Below, one piece after another: positions 8,011 through 15,840 of a DNA stretch of 20,353 nt (position 1 is its first letter; each line of letters begins with the position of its first letter). Under the pieces are notes generated by a model that was given only the letters and a program-made list of their open reading frames with translations, ran no database searches and was not told where the DNA came from. The position numbers were made by a program, and so were the translations under genes. Origin of the DNA: CAOJBM01 sp051872535 (GTDB lineage: Bacteria; Bacillota_I; Bacilli_A; RF39; UBA660); the NCBI GenBank assembly GCA_051872535.1, contig JBJEDY010000009.1:1-20353 (forward strand), written 5' to 3'.

Positions 8011-8022
8011 ACCGACTTTTTT
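7988..8022. terminator. Bidirectional terminator inside the 3' overlap with trpS
   Basis: AAAAAAGTGGTCTA (7988-8001) pairs with TAGACC (8008-8013) and ACTTTTTT (8015-8022), giving 14 bp with one bulged G at 8014 and a 6-base loop. The A-run and T-run flanks serve both strands. Both stop codons (8008-8010 plus, 7999-8001 minus) are inside the hairpin. Confidence 0.85.
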
Positions 8023-8979
8023 GTAAACTTCTTTAATTTTTGTTTCTGCTATTTTTAAAACTTTATCTCTTCCAGCGTCTAAGATTTCATCCAATAAAGA
8101 AGAATTGATTATTTCATTATATTTAGCTTGAATATCTAGTAGTTTGTTAACTACAACATCAGCAACAGCACTTTTAAATGTTCCGTAATTAGAATCTTTA
8201 AATTTATTTTCTGCTTCATTAATATTAATATTAGATAGACTAGCATAAATAGTTAGAAGATTAGATATACCTGGTTTATTTTCAGGATCATATTTAACAA
8301 TATTTTCTGAATCAGTTACAGCGCTAGCAATTTTTTTTCGAATAGTTTTTTCATCATCAAGAAGATAAATGTTTCCTTTAGGATTATCTGTTGATTTACT
8401 CATTTTTTTAGTAGGGTCTTGTAAATCCATTATCTTAGCACCAGTTTTAGCAATCATTGGTTCAGGGATAATAAATGTTTCTCCATACTTTTTATTAAAA
8501 CGAGTAGCAATATCTCTTGCAAGTTCAACATGTTGTTTTTGATCAATACCTGTTGGAACGTAATTAGCATCATATAATAGTATATCAGCAGCCATTAAAA
8601 TAGGATATGTAAATAATCCAACAGGAATATTTTGGTATTTAGAAGATTTATCTTTGTATTGAGTCATACGAGATGCTTCTCCCATATAAGTGTTACATTC
8701 TAATATCCAAGATAAATTTGTATGATAAAAGTTTTCTGATTGAATATAAATAGTATTCTTCTTTGGGTCTATTCCACAAGCTATATATAATGCTACATTC
8801 TTTTTAATACGTTCATGTAAAATTTTAGGGTCTTGAAAAACAGTAATAGCATGCATATCAGGAACAAAGATAAAAGAATCATATTCATCTTGATATTTTA
8901 TTGATTGAGTAATACCACCTATTAAACTACCTAGAGTTAATTCCCCACTAGGTTGAAGACCAGTTAACATTCTTTTCAT
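7999..8979 (-). CDS. trpS: Tryptophanyl-tRNA synthetase
   Basis: This 326-residue class Ic synthetase charges tRNA-Trp with tryptophan in the cytoplasm. MKRMLTGLQPSGELTLGSL contains the family start (TG.QPSG) and the HIGH-equivalent TLGS (residues 15-18). FVPDMHAIT corresponds to the usual ADxHA(L/I)T, GIDQKQHVELARDIA (from residue 144) is the conserved tryptophan/adenylate-site helix, and KKMSKS (191-196) is the second ATP-binding signature. Length is normal. The ATG at 8979 is preferred over the upstream in-frame GTG at 8988 because AGGAAG (8988-8993, minus strand) is spaced 8 bases from the ATG but touches the GTG. Only about 85 bases separate it from the divergent lipoprotein gene, leaving no room for a T-box leader. 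It overlaps the preceding convergent gene by 12 bases. Confidence 0.97.
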   Translation of the reverse strand: MKRMLTGLQPSGELTLGSLIGGITQSIKYQDEYDSFIFVPDMHAITVFQDPKILHERIKKNVALYIACGIDPKKNTIYIQSENFYHTNLSWILECNTYMGEASRMTQYKDKSSKYQNIPVGLFTYPILMAADILLYDANYVPTGIDQKQHVELARDIATRFNKKYGETFIIPEPMIAKTGAKIMDLQDPTKKMSKSTDNPKGNIYLLDDEKTIRKKIASAVTDSENIVKYDPENKPGISNLLTIYASLSNININEAENKFKDSNYGTFKSAVADVVVNKLLDIQAKYNEIINSSLLDEILDAGRDKVLKIAETKIKEVYKKVGLIR

Positions 8980-9000
8980 AATTTTCACTTCCTATTAAGT

Positions 9001-9031
9001 ATTTTATCATAATTTATGTATATTTTGATAA
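9001..9031 (-). promoter_or_regulatory. trpS promoter, extended -10
   Basis: The minus strand reads TG-A-TAAAAT at 9001-9009, an extended -10 ending 21 bases before the trpS ATG. A weak TTATCA lies 19 bp upstream at 9026-9031. The AT-rich stretch 9003-9032 is roughly palindromic (TTTATC...GATAAA), so it could also carry a plus-strand promoter for the lipoprotein gene. Confidence 0.4.
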
Positions 9032-9066
9032 ATATTGTTTAACATATTAAATAGAGGAGAAAAGAT

Positions 9067-9618
9067 ATGAAAAAGATAATTGGAATAATTCTTAGTTTAT
9101 TATTAATAGCTGGTTGTGGTTGTATGAAAAAAATGACAGCTAAAGAAGCAGTTGAAGGGTATTTAGAAAGATATCGTACACAAGATGAAACTGTCATAAA
9201 AGCTTTAGATGAATATATTGCTTTAGAAGAAGAAATTACTGATAAACATAAAGAAAAATATCGTAATGCTTTAATTAAACAATATAAAAATATTAAATAT
9301 GAAATTAATAATGAATCTTATGATGGTGATGAAGCCACTATCTCGGTAACTGTTACAGTATTTGATTTGTATAGAGCACAAATGGAAGCCAATGAATATT
9401 TAAATGATCATCCTGAAGAGTTCTATGATGAAAATAATGTTTATGACAAAGATTTGTTTATGAGTTATAAATTAGATGAAATGAATAAATATACAGATAC
9501 TGTAGAGTATAATATTGATTTTCATGTTAAAAAGAATAAAAATGATAAATGGGAAGTTGAGCCTTTATCAACAGAAGATCTAGAAAAAATACATGGTATA
9601 TACCATAGTGAATCTTAA
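9067..9618 (+). CDS. Small lipoprotein, unknown function
   Basis: This 183-residue protein starts with a lipoprotein signal peptide: two lysines, a hydrophobic core and lipobox I-A-G-C with the lipidated Cys at residue 17. A second Cys follows at 19. The mature part is charged and predicted to be mixed alpha/beta, with KEAVEGYLERYRTQDE at its start and DKWEVEPLSTEDLEKIHG near the end. This layout resembles NTF2-like or DUF4878/DUF5105-type extracellular lipoprotein domains, but I cannot assign one firmly. It should sit on the outer face of the membrane. GAGGAG (9054-9059) is 7 bases before the ATG. A strong terminator follows at once, so it is probably monocistronic. It is divergent from trpS. 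Confidence 0.8.
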   Translation: MKKIIGIILSLLLIAGCGCMKKMTAKEAVEGYLERYRTQDETVIKALDEYIALEEEITDKHKEKYRNALIKQYKNIKYEINNESYDGDEATISVTVTVFDLYRAQMEANEYLNDHPEEFYDENNVYDKDLFMSYKLDEMNKYTDTVEYNIDFHVKKNKNDKWEVEPLSTEDLEKIHGIYHSES

Positions 9619-9640
9619 GAGCAGATGCTCTTTTTCTTTT
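9617..9640 (+). terminator. Rho-independent terminator after the lipoprotein gene
   Basis: AAGAGC (9617-9622) pairs with GCTCTT (9627-9632) around the loop AGAT, followed by TTTCTTTT. It begins on the last two bases of the lipoprotein stop codon. Confidence 0.85.
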
Positions 9641-9665
9641 GTCTAAAACTAATCTATGATATAAT
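9639..9665 (+). promoter_or_regulatory. Promoter of the GH25 lysozyme gene, extended -10
   Basis: TG-A-TATAAT (9657-9665) is a perfect extended -10. A TTGTCT (9639-9644) or TTTTGT (9637-9642) in the T-tail of the preceding terminator can act as a weak -35. The -10 ends 19 bases before the ATG at 9685. Confidence 0.65.
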
Positions 9666-9684
9666 TGCCAAAGTAGGAGTAGTT

Positions 9685-10506
9685 ATGAAAGTATTAGATA
9701 AAATAATTAATTTTATAAAACCATTTAAAATTGCCATAATTGCAATTCTTTTTGGAGTGGTCTTAATTATTTTAGTTGGAAATTTATCTAATTCAAATGA
9801 TAGTCATTTTGATGAAATAAGAAATATCCCTCGTTCTAATGAAAAAAATTTAGAAAATCAAAAGCTTTATAGTGATTTAACAGATATTTATGATTTTACA
9901 AAACAGAGTATTGGAATAGATGTTTCAGAATGGCAAGGTGATATCAATTTTTATAAAGTAAAAGAATCTGGTATTGAATTTGTTATGATTAGAACCGGTT
10001 TAAGAACTAGTGATACTCAGATAGAAGAAGATGTTTATTTTAAAAGAAATATAAAAAAAGCTACTGATGCAGGTTTAGAAATAGGATTATATTTTTTTAG
10101 TACAGCTGATAATGAAATAGAAGCTTTAGAAGAAGCTAAATGGGTTGTCGATTTAATTAAAGATTATAAAATAACTTATCCAATTGCATATGATATTGAA
10201 AATATTGGAGAGTTCAGTACGACAGGCATTACAAAAGAACAACTTAATAAGAATGCTAAAGTATTTTTAGATTATGTAAGTAATAATGGTTATGTTGGAA
10301 CTTTATATTCTAGTGCTAATGATTTAAATAGATGGTGGGATTTAGATTATTTAAAAGATTATATGGTTTGGATGGCGCATTATACAACACTATCAGATTA
10401 TAGTGGTAATTATGTTATATGGCAATATTCTTCAGAGGGAAAAATAAAAGGAATATCAGGAAATGTTGATTTAAATGTAGCTTATTTTTCCTATATAGGG
10501 GAATAA
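9685..10506 (+). CDS. Membrane-anchored GH25 (Chalaropsis-type) lysozyme
   Basis: This 273-residue protein has a short cytoplasmic N-terminus, a single membrane helix (about 14-33), a 40-residue linker and a glycoside hydrolase family 25 domain (about 74-270). GH25 enzymes cut the beta-1,4 bond between N-acetylmuramic acid and N-acetylglucosamine in peptidoglycan. Visible family landmarks are IGIDVSEWQG with Asp79, FVMIRTG, YPIAYDIENIG with Asp170 and Glu172 (the catalytic pair region), VIWQYSSEGKI and VDLNVAY. The enzyme would be held outside the cell and act on its own wall. The start at 9685 has TAGGAG at 9674-9679; an earlier in-frame ATG at 9625 lies inside the previous terminator and is rejected. 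The gene precedes the pilin-like surface protein and dacB. Confidence 0.93.
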   Translation: MKVLDKIINFIKPFKIAIIAILFGVVLIILVGNLSNSNDSHFDEIRNIPRSNEKNLENQKLYSDLTDIYDFTKQSIGIDVSEWQGDINFYKVKESGIEFVMIRTGLRTSDTQIEEDVYFKRNIKKATDAGLEIGLYFFSTADNEIEALEEAKWVVDLIKDYKITYPIAYDIENIGEFSTTGITKEQLNKNAKVFLDYVSNNGYVGTLYSSANDLNRWWDLDYLKDYMVWMAHYTTLSDYSGNYVIWQYSSEGKIKGISGNVDLNVAYFSYIGE

Positions 10507-10513
10507 GTTTATA

Positions 10514-10542
10514 TTTCAAAAAGTCTAAAAAAATGATAAAAT
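10514..10542 (+). promoter_or_regulatory. Promoter of the pilin-like surface protein gene, extended -10
   Basis: TG-A-TAAAAT (10534-10542) is an extended -10, with a poor TTTCAA 17 bp upstream (10514-10519). It lies between the GH25 stop codon and the next ATG. No terminator is seen before it, so readthrough from the GH25 gene is also possible. Confidence 0.5.
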
Positions 10543-10565
10543 AGAGAAAGGATAGAGTTGATAAT

Positions 10566-12815
10566 ATGAAAAAGAATAATAAAGGTTTCGTATTTGTTGA
10601 AACAATTGTTGTAATCACATTCTTAGCAGCATCTTTAATTATCATTTATGCAGCTTTTACAAACTTATTAACTAGTGAAAAAAGAAGAATGTATTATGAT
10701 GATCCAATTTATTTATATCGTTCATATTATATTTTAGACTTTTTACAAAAACAAGATGTTAATTCTTATGTAGCATGGATGTTATCTGAAGAAAATGACG
10801 TTTCTAGTGATAATTTACTAGTTGAATTTAGTTGTAACGAAACTTTGGTTATAAATAGTGCTATAGTGCAAAATTTTTGTGAATCAATTATTAATAATCA
10901 ACACTTTTCTGTAGAACATATTTATTTTACATATTATGATACAACAGCAATTAATGAATGTACTAATGATGATGATAGTTTAGATTGTGAAAGTCATGAA
11001 TCTTTAGATAAGGTAAGTGCTGGTACTTTGAAATATATTCGTTCTTTGGGTGGTGCGGGAAAAGAAGGATATCGAATGATTGTTGAATATAAAGAAACAA
11101 TCGATAATGAGGATAGATTCTACTATTCTTCAGTCTTTTTACCAACAGGAGATTATGATAAAGCTAATTCAAGTTTAGTAGTATTTGATAAAGATAATTG
11201 GACAAACTATGATAAAAAAGTTCTTGTAAAAGTAGACGAAACTGAATCGGGAATTAAAGGTATTTATGTTGGACCAGGAACAAATTGTACTAATGTAATT
11301 TATGAACCTTATGATGGAGTAAGAGAAAGAGAGTACTATTTTGATAATGGTAGTTATGTAGCTTGTTTTAAAGATAATAATGGTCATGTAACTCAAAATA
11401 ATTATACTATTACAAAAGTAGATAAAAAACCACCATTATGCACTGTAGAAGGTGAAAATACCATATGGACTAATAATGATGTTAAACTAGATTTTAATTG
11501 TAGTGAACCAGATGGTACAGCAGAAGAAACTAGTGGTTGTAGACTTGTTACTCAACACTCAAATACATACTCAACAGGTAGTCAAGAAACATTGGAAATA
11601 AATTATACTGTTTTAGATGTAGCAGGAAATGAAACAAAATGTGTGAGTAAATCAAGAAATACTAATATTTATAATATATATCATGATAAAGATAAACCAG
11701 TTGTTTCTTTTACACCAACTGAATCTTTAAGTTTTCAAAAAGTTCAAAGTAGTAAAGTATCAGTTACGACATCGAGTACAAATTTTGGTTCACCAGTAAG
11801 TATTAGAAGATATTTATGGAATCAAAGTACAACAACTCCAGCAGCAAATGAATTTAGCCAAAACTTTATTAATAATGCAACAATATCAAAGAATAATGGT
11901 GATGGGACATGGTATCTTTGGATTTATACAAAAGATAGTGCAGGAAATGAAACAATAATAAAAAGTGGAGCCTTCAATCTAGATAATTCGCCACCAGTAC
12001 CTTCTTTTTCTCAAAATGGTGGAACTTCAAATTATAGTCATAGTACTAAAGTTACAGTATTTGATTACAATAATTTAACGACTTTAAAATATGTATGGTC
12101 ATTATCTAATACAGCTGATGCTTCAAATGGAACCGCATTTAAAAGTGGAGATACATTATCTAATAAAGATTTGGAAGGGACCTATTATTTATGTATATAT
12201 GCTGTAGATAGTTTAGGAATGTCATCAAATACATGTTCAAAAGGTTTTGCTTTTTCAAGAAAACCAATTTGGCAAAATTATCAGACCCAATACTTTTATC
12301 ATAATCATACAGGAAATGGTGGAGCTTGTGTTCCTTGTGTAAGTTCATGTACATCAAGAATTGTTAGACATGATAATAGATGTGGTGGATTCATATGTGA
12401 AGGAGCTCAACACAGATGTGTTAATGAATGTTCTTGTGGTGGAAAAATGAGTTCTTGGGGTAATGATAACTGTAATGAAGATCAAGGAAGCCCTTGTACA
12501 ATTTGTTTATCTTATCAGTTAACTTGTACTTTAAGTACTTTAGGATCAGCAACACTACAAGTTTCAACTAATACAGGTCGTACTTTATATAGAGTAGTAT
12601 ATGATAATTCTAGTGGATATTTAAGTGGTGGTAATCCGGGATGGTTTAGTAATAGTGGATCACTTGCTAATTATAATAGTGACCCAGAAACTATTTATCC
12701 AGACGTTGCCAATGCTGTAGTAGTTAAATCATCTGGTTCATTCTATGTAGTTGCATATGCAACGGATACGAAAACATGGGCTTCTAAAAGTGTTACATTC
12801 TATTTTAATGCATAA
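10566..12815 (+). CDS. Large surface protein with prepilin-like N-terminus, Ig-like modules and a Cys cluster
   Basis: This 749-residue protein starts with a type IV prepilin-like leader: basic MKKNNK, Gly7 before Phe8, FVFVE with Glu12 at mature position +5, then a hydrophobic helix to about residue 34. That is the pattern cut by prepilin peptidase in pilins and type II pseudopilins. Residues 35-200 are a mixed domain I do not recognise. Four probable Ig-like beta modules follow (about 205-286, 289-376, 378-473, 476-566); two carry DxAGNET near their ends and two share YL.IY..DS. A cluster of 12 cysteines occupies residues 588-654 (pairs such as CVPC, CSC and CTIC), and a last beta-rich module (655-749) closes the protein. 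It is about four times larger than normal pilins. A role as a surface-exposed, disulfide-rich adhesin or minor pilin-like tip protein is inferred only. It lies between GH25 and dacB and is followed by a strong terminator. Confidence 0.85.
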   Translation: MKKNNKGFVFVETIVVITFLAASLIIIYAAFTNLLTSEKRRMYYDDPIYLYRSYYILDFLQKQDVNSYVAWMLSEENDVSSDNLLVEFSCNETLVINSAIVQNFCESIINNQHFSVEHIYFTYYDTTAINECTNDDDSLDCESHESLDKVSAGTLKYIRSLGGAGKEGYRMIVEYKETIDNEDRFYYSSVFLPTGDYDKANSSLVVFDKDNWTNYDKKVLVKVDETESGIKGIYVGPGTNCTNVIYEPYDGVREREYYFDNGSYVACFKDNNGHVTQNNYTITKVDKKPPLCTVEGENTIWTNNDVKLDFNCSEPDGTAEETSGCRLVTQHSNTYSTGSQETLEINYTVLDVAGNETKCVSKSRNTNIYNIYHDKDKPVVSFTPTESLSFQKVQSSKVSVTTSSTNFGSPVSIRRYLWNQSTTTPAANEFSQNFINNATISKNNGDGTWYLWIYTKDSAGNETIIKSGAFNLDNSPPVPSFSQNGGTSNYSHSTKVTVFDYNNLTTLKYVWSLSNTADASNGTAFKSGDTLSNKDLEGTYYLCIYAVDSLGMSSNTCSKGFAFSRKPIWQNYQTQYFYHNHTGNGGACVPCVSSCTSRIVRHDNRCGGFICEGAQHRCVNECSCGGKMSSWGNDNCNEDQGSPCTICLSYQLTCTLSTLGSATLQVSTNTGRTLYRVVYDNSSGYLSGGNPGWFSNSGSLANYNSDPETIYPDVANAVVVKSSGSFYVVAYATDTKTWASKSVTFYFNA

Positions 12816-12820
12816 TAAAC

Positions 12821-12843
12821 AGGACTTAAATAGTCCTTTTTTT
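12821..12843 (+). terminator. Rho-independent terminator after the surface protein gene
   Basis: AGGACT (12821-12826) and AGTCCT (12832-12837) form a perfect 6-bp stem with a TAAAT loop, followed by six T residues. It separates the surface protein gene from dacB-spmAB. Confidence 0.9.
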
Positions 12844-12868
12844 CATACTATTATATAGGTGAAGCAGA

Positions 12869-13960
12869 ATGAAAAAGTTGTTTTTGTTTGCAGTAATAGG
12901 GTTATTATTTCCTATCAAGGTTTTAGGACTTAGTGCTGAATGTGCAGTAGTTATGGATCAAGATAGTGGAAGAGTATTATATGAAAAAAATATGGATAAA
13001 AGTAAATTGATTGCTAGTACAACAAAAATTATGACTGCAGTTATAGCTATAGAATATGGTGAACTAGATGATATAGTAATGATTGATGAAAGTGTTTTAA
13101 AAGCTTATGGAAGTGCTATATATGTAGAAATTGGAGAAGAATTAACTTTAAAAGAATTACTTTATGGATTAATGTTAAGAAGTGGTAATGATGCTGCTAT
13201 AGCAATAGCTGAACATGTAAGTGGTAGTATGGAAGGTTTTGTCTTTTTAATGAATCAAAAAGCTGAAGAACTAGGAATGAATAATACTATTTTTTATAAC
13301 GATCATGGTTTAGAAGAAAATGATGGTAAAGGAAATACATCAACAGCATATGATATGGCTCTTTTAATGCGTTATGCTAATACTATAGATGAGTTTAGAA
13401 GTATTACTAGTACAAAAGAGATTACCGTAAAATCAAGTTATAAAACTTATATATGGCCGAATAAAAATAAACTTTTAAAAATGTATGAATATACAACAGG
13501 TGGTAAAACTGGTTATACAGAAAAGGCGAAAAGAACACTTGTTACTAGTGCTACTAAAGATGGGAAAAACCTAATTGTTGTTACTTTAAATGATGGTGAT
13601 GATTTTAATGATCATATGAACTTATATGAAGAATACTTTAATAATTATCAAATTGCAACAGTCATAGATAAGGATAATTTAGTTATTAATGATGATTATT
13701 ATGAAGGTAATTTGTTTGTTAATAATTCTTTTAAAATGTTAGTTAGTAAAGATGAATTAAAAGATGTAAATACTAATGTTGTTTTAGATAAATTAGATTA
13801 TTATGAAGATGGTGATTATATTGGTTATATTGAAGTTAGAATAGGAAAAGAAGTTATTAACAAAGAAAATGTCTATGTTAGAAAAGATAAACAATTAATT
13901 AAAGAGGAGAAGAAAAGTTTTTGGTCTAGAGTATTAGATTATCTTTTCTTTTGGAAATAG
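12869..13960 (+). CDS. dacB: D-alanyl-D-alanine carboxypeptidase, DacB-like
   Basis: This 363-residue serine peptidase of family S11 is a low-molecular-mass penicillin-binding protein that removes the terminal D-Ala from peptidoglycan stem peptides outside the cell. A signal peptide spans about residues 1-20. Catalytic motifs are S50-T-T-K53, S105-G-N107 and K213-T-G215, all intact. A C-terminal beta domain follows, and the last residues (FWSRVLDYLFFW) form a short hydrophobic/amphipathic tail that could anchor the protein. The B. subtilis counterpart in the same gene order (dacB-spmA-spmB) acts on spore cortex crosslinking; by position this is called dacB, though dacF-type naming is possible. 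AGGTGA (12857-12862) precedes the ATG and spmA starts three bases after the stop. Confidence 0.93.
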   Translation: MKKLFLFAVIGLLFPIKVLGLSAECAVVMDQDSGRVLYEKNMDKSKLIASTTKIMTAVIAIEYGELDDIVMIDESVLKAYGSAIYVEIGEELTLKELLYGLMLRSGNDAAIAIAEHVSGSMEGFVFLMNQKAEELGMNNTIFYNDHGLEENDGKGNTSTAYDMALLMRYANTIDEFRSITSTKEITVKSSYKTYIWPNKNKLLKMYEYTTGGKTGYTEKAKRTLVTSATKDGKNLIVVTLNDGDDFNDHMNLYEEYFNNYQIATVIDKDNLVINDDYYEGNLFVNNSFKMLVSKDELKDVNTNVVLDKLDYYEDGDYIGYIEVRIGKEVINKENVYVRKDKQLIKEEKKSFWSRVLDYLFFWK

Positions 13961-13963
13961 CAT

Positions 13964-14542
13964 ATGATTAATTATATTTGGTATTTTTTAATTTTAATTG
14001 GCATTAGTTATAGTTTTTTTACTGGTAATGCTAGCACGATTAACAACATTGTTTTAGAAGCGAGTAAAGAAGGAATTGATTTAGTTTTGGAAATGTTACC
14101 TTTACTAGTTTTATGGATGGGAATAATGAATATAGCAGAGAAAAGTGGTTTACTTATGAAGTTTGCTAAGTTATTAAAACCTTTTTTGAAGAAATTGTTT
14201 CCTAGTGTAAAAAATGATGAGGCATTAGGATATATTGCTTCTAATGTAGCTTGTAATGCGTTAGGACTAGGTTCTGCTGCTACACCATTTGGTTTAAAAG
14301 CAATGAAAACTTTGCAAGAAGAGAATCCTCAAAAAGATACGGCAAGTGAAGGGATGATAACATTTTTGGTTTTAAATACTAGTGGAGTAACGATAATTCC
14401 AACTACCGTTATAGCTTTACGTTTGGCTTCAGGTAGTGCTAATCCTTCGGAAATTATTATTACATCAATAATAGCTACAGTAATAGCTAGTATTGCGGGT
14501 TTACTTTTAGATTATTTTATTAGAAAGAAAAAGAGCTTATGA
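13964..14542 (+). CDS. spmA: Spore maturation protein A
   Basis: This 192-residue membrane protein has the Gate/nucleoside-recognition-like fold. The diagnostic stretch is SNVACNALGLGSAATPFGLKAM (about residues 93-114), followed by FLVLNTSGVTIIPTTVIALR; several hydrophobic helices flank these. In Bacillus, SpmA and SpmB together are needed for normal spore core dehydration and heat resistance; the mechanism is not known. It begins three bases after the dacB stop with no clear ribosome binding site, so translation is probably coupled to dacB. Its TGA stop overlaps the spmB ATG by four bases (ATGA). Length is normal. Confidence 0.94.
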   Translation: MINYIWYFLILIGISYSFFTGNASTINNIVLEASKEGIDLVLEMLPLLVLWMGIMNIAEKSGLLMKFAKLLKPFLKKLFPSVKNDEALGYIASNVACNALGLGSAATPFGLKAMKTLQEENPQKDTASEGMITFLVLNTSGVTIIPTTVIALRLASGSANPSEIIITSIIATVIASIAGLLLDYFIRKKKSL

Positions 14543-15054
14543 GTGTATATATAATTCCTATTGTAATTATTTTTATTATTGGTTATGGACTAATAAAAAA
14601 AGTAAATATTTATGATGTTTTTTTAGATGGAGCAAAAGAAGGATTAATTACAACTTTCTCCATAACAGGAGCAGTACTAGCAATGATGTTTGCAATTAAA
14701 ATTTTTTTAGGAAGTGGATTTATTTATGGGATATTAGGTTTTCTTGACCCTTTTCTTAAGATGATTAACTTGCCGCTTGATATTGTCCCAATGATGTTAT
14801 TAAGACCAATTTCTGGAACTGCTAGTTTAGCTATTATGAATGATATCTTTTATAATTTTGGGCCGGATTCATATTTAGGAAGACTTGCTAGTACTATTCA
14901 AGGTTGTACAGATACAACTATTTATGTTTTAGCTTTATATTTTGGTAGTGTAAGAATTACAAAAACAAGATATGCTTTAGTATGTGGATTATTTGCAGAT
15001 TTAGTAGGAATTATTGCTGCTATAATTATTGTAAAAGTAATGTTTGGTTATTAA
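14539..15054 (+). CDS. spmB: Spore maturation protein B
   Basis: This 171-residue polytopic membrane protein is the partner of SpmA. Diagnostic motifs are LLRPISGTASLAIMNDIF (about residues 87-104), GPDSYLGRLASTIQG and TDTTIYVLALYFGSV, matching the Bacillus family closely. It overlaps spmA by four bases and therefore belongs to the same transcript as dacB. The rluB gene follows 66 bases downstream with its own promoter signal, an order also known from B. subtilis (dacB-spmA-spmB-rluB). Confidence 0.95.
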   Translation: MSVYIIPIVIIFIIGYGLIKKVNIYDVFLDGAKEGLITTFSITGAVLAMMFAIKIFLGSGFIYGILGFLDPFLKMINLPLDIVPMMLLRPISGTASLAIMNDIFYNFGPDSYLGRLASTIQGCTDTTIYVLALYFGSVRITKTRYALVCGLFADLVGIIAAIIIVKVMFGY

Positions 15055-15071
15055 AAAAATTATGATATACT
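15044..15071 (+). promoter_or_regulatory. rluB promoter, extended -10
   Basis: TG-A-TATACT (15063-15071) is an extended -10 starting shortly after the spmB stop. TTGGTT (15044-15049), within the spmB 3' end, is a possible -35 at 16 bp. The leader downstream holds a small stem-loop. Confidence 0.5.
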
Positions 15072-15082
15072 AAAATCATTAG

Positions 15083-15101
15083 AAAAGGGAATAACCTTTT
15101 T
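15083..15101 (+). other. Small stem-loop in the rluB leader
   Basis: AAAAGG (15083-15088), a GAATAA loop and CCTTTT (15095-15100) plus one T form a weak hairpin. It lies between the -10 at 15066-15071 and the rluB ATG at 15121. It could be a weak terminator for spmB readthrough or a leader structure; it is too small to assign to a known regulator. Confidence 0.3.
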
Positions 15102-15120
15102 ATATGGGATTGGTGATATT

Positions 15121-15840
15121 ATGGAAAGATTACAAAAAGTTATAGCAAATAGTGGATTTACTTCTAGAAGAAAGGCTGAAGAATTAATTATAACAGGACA
15201 TGTTTATGTAAATGGAAATTTAGTAACAGAACTGGGAACTAAAGTTAATAATAGCGATCAGATAGTTGTTGATGGAGTGACATTAAATACTCAAGAAGTT
15301 GCAAAAGAATATTATTTACTCAATAAACCTAGAGGATATATATGTAGTTTAGATGATGAAAAAAATCGTCATATTGTTACGGAATTAATTGATACAAAAC
15401 AAAGAATATATCCAGTAGGAAGATTGGATTATGATACAACAGGATTACTTATTTTAACTAATGATGGAGATTTAGCTAATATTTTAATGCATCCTTCTCA
15501 AGATGTTGTTAAAACTTATTTAGCTAAAGTAGAAGGAATATTATCAATGGATGAATATTTTAAATTAAAAGAAGGTATTGTAATAGATGGAGTTAAATGT
15601 CTTCCTAAAAAAGTTAAAATTAAGAAAAAAGATATAGAAAAAAATACTTGTATGGTTGAAATAAGTATTGTTGAAGGTAGAAACCATATTGTAAAAAAAC
15701 TATTTAAAGCAATTAATCATGAAGTTATTAAATTAAAAAGAGAACGTTATGCATTCTTAGATTTAGGTAATTTGAAAAGTGGGGAATATCGTTTTCTTAG
15801 TCGCGAAGAAGTTAGTAAACTTTATGAATTAAAAAAATAA
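15121..15840 (+). CDS. rluB: 23S rRNA pseudouridine synthase, RluB/RsuA family
   Basis: This 239-residue protein has an N-terminal S4 RNA-binding domain (about 1-60: MERLQKVIANSGFTSRRKAE, then GHVYVNG) and a catalytic domain of the RsuA/RluB/E/F group. YYLLNKPRGYICS begins the catalytic domain and VGRLDYDTTGLLILTNDG carries the catalytic Asp103. EGRNHIVKKLF replaces the common EGRNRQIRRMF motif, a slight divergence. It converts a uridine in large-subunit rRNA to pseudouridine; the RluB call rests on length and on its place downstream of spmB, as in B. subtilis. GGTGA lies just before the ATG. A bidirectional terminator follows the stop. Confidence 0.93.
   Translation: MERLQKVIANSGFTSRRKAEELIITGHVYVNGNLVTELGTKVNNSDQIVVDGVTLNTQEVAKEYYLLNKPRGYICSLDDEKNRHIVTELIDTKQRIYPVGRLDYDTTGLLILTNDGDLANILMHPSQDVVKTYLAKVEGILSMDEYFKLKEGIVIDGVKCLPKKVKIKKKDIEKNTCMVEISIVEGRNHIVKKLFKAINHEVIKLKRERYAFLDLGNLKSGEYRFLSREEVSKLYELKK

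Noticed and set aside
8980..9066. Possible T-box or other riboswitch in front of trpS
   Set aside because: The whole divergent gap is under 90 bases and contains no T-box sequence or stem series.
9625..9684. In-frame upstream ATG for the GH25 gene
   Set aside because: It lies inside the terminator hairpin and upstream of the TATAAT at 9660; the ATG at 9685 has a TAGGAG site and begins a normal membrane anchor.
14539..14542. Mollicutes-type code with TGA as tryptophan
   Set aside because: spmA and the yutD-like gene end properly at TGA and conserved tryptophans are TGG, so the standard code applies.
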